From the NCBI GenBank assembly GCA_021781415.1, contig JAJXWW010000069.1, positions 1 through 34,173 on the forward strand: a stretch of 34,173 bases of DNA. Reading direction: 5' to 3'. This DNA is from Planctomycetota bacterium (GTDB lineage: Bacteria; Planctomycetota; Planctomycetia; Gemmatales; Gemmataceae). The position numbers were made by a program, and so were the translations under genes. Below, one piece after another: positions 33,275 to 34,173 of this stretch; the first letter of the stretch is position 1; each line of letters opens with the position of its first letter. The notes below the pieces were generated by a model that was given only the letters and a program-made list of their open reading frames with translations, did no database searches and was not told the origin of the DNA.

Positions 33275-34173
33275 CATGCGCATCGCCATCGGCCAACTCT
33301 GGCAAGAGACCAATACCTTCAATCCCATTCCCACGACGCGGCGCGACTTCGAGCAGTTCGGTATCGTGCGCGGGGCGGAATTGGTCGAGCGCATGGCCGA
33401 CACGAACGAGTTGGGTGGATTCATCCAGTCGTTACGGCGTTGGCCGGAGCAACCGGAGATCGTCGGGCTGATACGCTTGCCGGCTTGGCCTGGGGGAGCC
33501 GCGTCAAGCGACACATTCGTTTGGATTCGCGAGGAGTTGACCGAAGCGCTCCGCCGGGCGTTGCCGGTGGATGGCGTCTTGCTCGCCCTGCACGGATCCC
33601 TCGTGGCAGAGCAAGTACCGGATGTGGAAGGTGAAACCCTCGATGCCTTCCGCGCCCTGATTGGCCCAGACGTTCCCCTGGTGGCGACACTCGACCTCCA
33701 TGCGAATATCACCGAACGCATCGTCCGTGCCGCCGATGCTTTGGTGTTGTACCATACGGCACCCCACATCGACGTTTATGAGACGGGACAGCGCGGCGCG
33801 GCGGTGATGCGCCGCATTCTCGTCGAAGGAGTGCGGCCCGTCACGGCGTTTCAAAAGCTGCCTCTCGTCGTTCCTGCCGAACGCGCCAACACCCAAGATC
33901 CCGCCAGCGTCAGTCACGCACTCTGGGAACGCCTCCAAGCGATCGAGGGTGAAACGGGTATACTCTGTGCCGGTCTCGCCACGGTGCAACCTTGGCTCGA
34001 CATCCCAGAGTTGGGATCGTCGGTCGTCGTCGGCGGCGAGGGAGACGGGGAAATCGCTCGTAAAAGATGCGGAGAAATCGCGGCGGAGATGTGGCGGCGA
34101 AGGCGCGATTATCTGCCGGAGCTAGTGTCCGTGAAGGACGGCGTGCGCATGGCTTACCACAATCCCTCCGGCT
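33275..34173 (+). CDS. M81/MlrC-family metallopeptidase, cut by the window end
   Basis: The first 299 residues of this protein are visible; it runs off the window. It begins RIAIGQLWQETNTFNP, the signature opening of the MlrC (microcystin-degradation protein) / M81 family, which supplies a Glu/Asn/Thr cluster. Putative metal ligands lie in LDLHANIT and YHTAPHIDVYETG, again as in the family. Family members hydrolyse small amide or peptide bonds with zinc; only the one acting on linear microcystin is well studied. Pairing with a class III aminotransferase suggests breakdown of an amino compound; this is inference. The start is ATG at 33275, nine bases after GAGG, and six bases after the upstream stop. 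Confidence 0.92.

Noticed and set aside
1..34173. CRISPR arrays, tRNA or rRNA genes, insertion sequences
   Set aside because: No regularly spaced direct repeats, cloverleaf sequences, rRNA core motifs or transposase motifs were seen. The repeats present are inverted and dispersed.

Overview
The window looks like a piece of a planctomycete chromosome, most likely a Gemmata-type lineage. This is an inference from content, not from a marker gene. The supporting signs are a Pkn-type Ser/Thr kinase with a C-terminal membrane anchor, a run of membrane-anchored coiled-coil proteins that share an N-terminal signature, a DevBCA-type exporter whose ATPase carries a cyclic-nucleotide-binding domain, a stand-alone RRM protein, a KGG-repeat stress protein, and long perfect palindromes scattered between genes. 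No rRNA, tRNA, CRISPR array or insertion sequence was recognised.

Layout. 1-733: no gene I can support. 734-2840 (+): RRM RNA-binding protein, ASCH-domain protein and fatty acid desaturase, with structured repeats between them. 3056-6076 (+): an HSP90-family chaperone directly followed by a TPR-like helical protein. 6090-7394 (-): membrane-anchored Ser/Thr kinase. 7749-11318 (+): three paralogous membrane-anchored coiled-coil proteins and a small Gly/Pro-rich membrane protein. 11437-14266 (+): tRNA thiouridylase MnmA and an HtrA-like PDZ protease. 14302-17469 (-): a 1055-residue membrane-embedded sigma-54 activator, divergent from an alpha/beta hydrolase (17886-18728, +) that has a possible sigma-54 promoter. 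18896-23451 (-): CvpA-like membrane protein, PilB-type ATPase, PilT-type ATPase, HisF. 23731-28523 (+): a four-gene exporter operon (membrane fusion protein, two DevC-type permeases, ATPase-CNB fusion). 28615-31547 (-): four-unit MshEN-like protein, KGG protein, cysteine desulfurase, a 29-residue membrane peptide and a lipoprotein. 31955-34173 (+): class III aminotransferase and an M81/MlrC-family metallopeptidase cut by the window end.

The most distinctive observations are: the HSP90/TPR pair, in which the chaperone's last 19 codons come from an intergenic-type repeat; the sigma-54 activator carrying its own multi-span membrane and PDZ-like sensor; the exporter ATPase fused to a CNB domain that keeps its ligand-binding residues; a PilB with membrane helices where its usual N-terminal domain should be, with a stand-alone MshEN-like protein 7 kb away; two mutually exclusive hairpins at 1054-1119; and several repeat families that sit on gene ends and supply stop codons or tails. 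Functions are assigned from motifs read by eye. No database search was possible.
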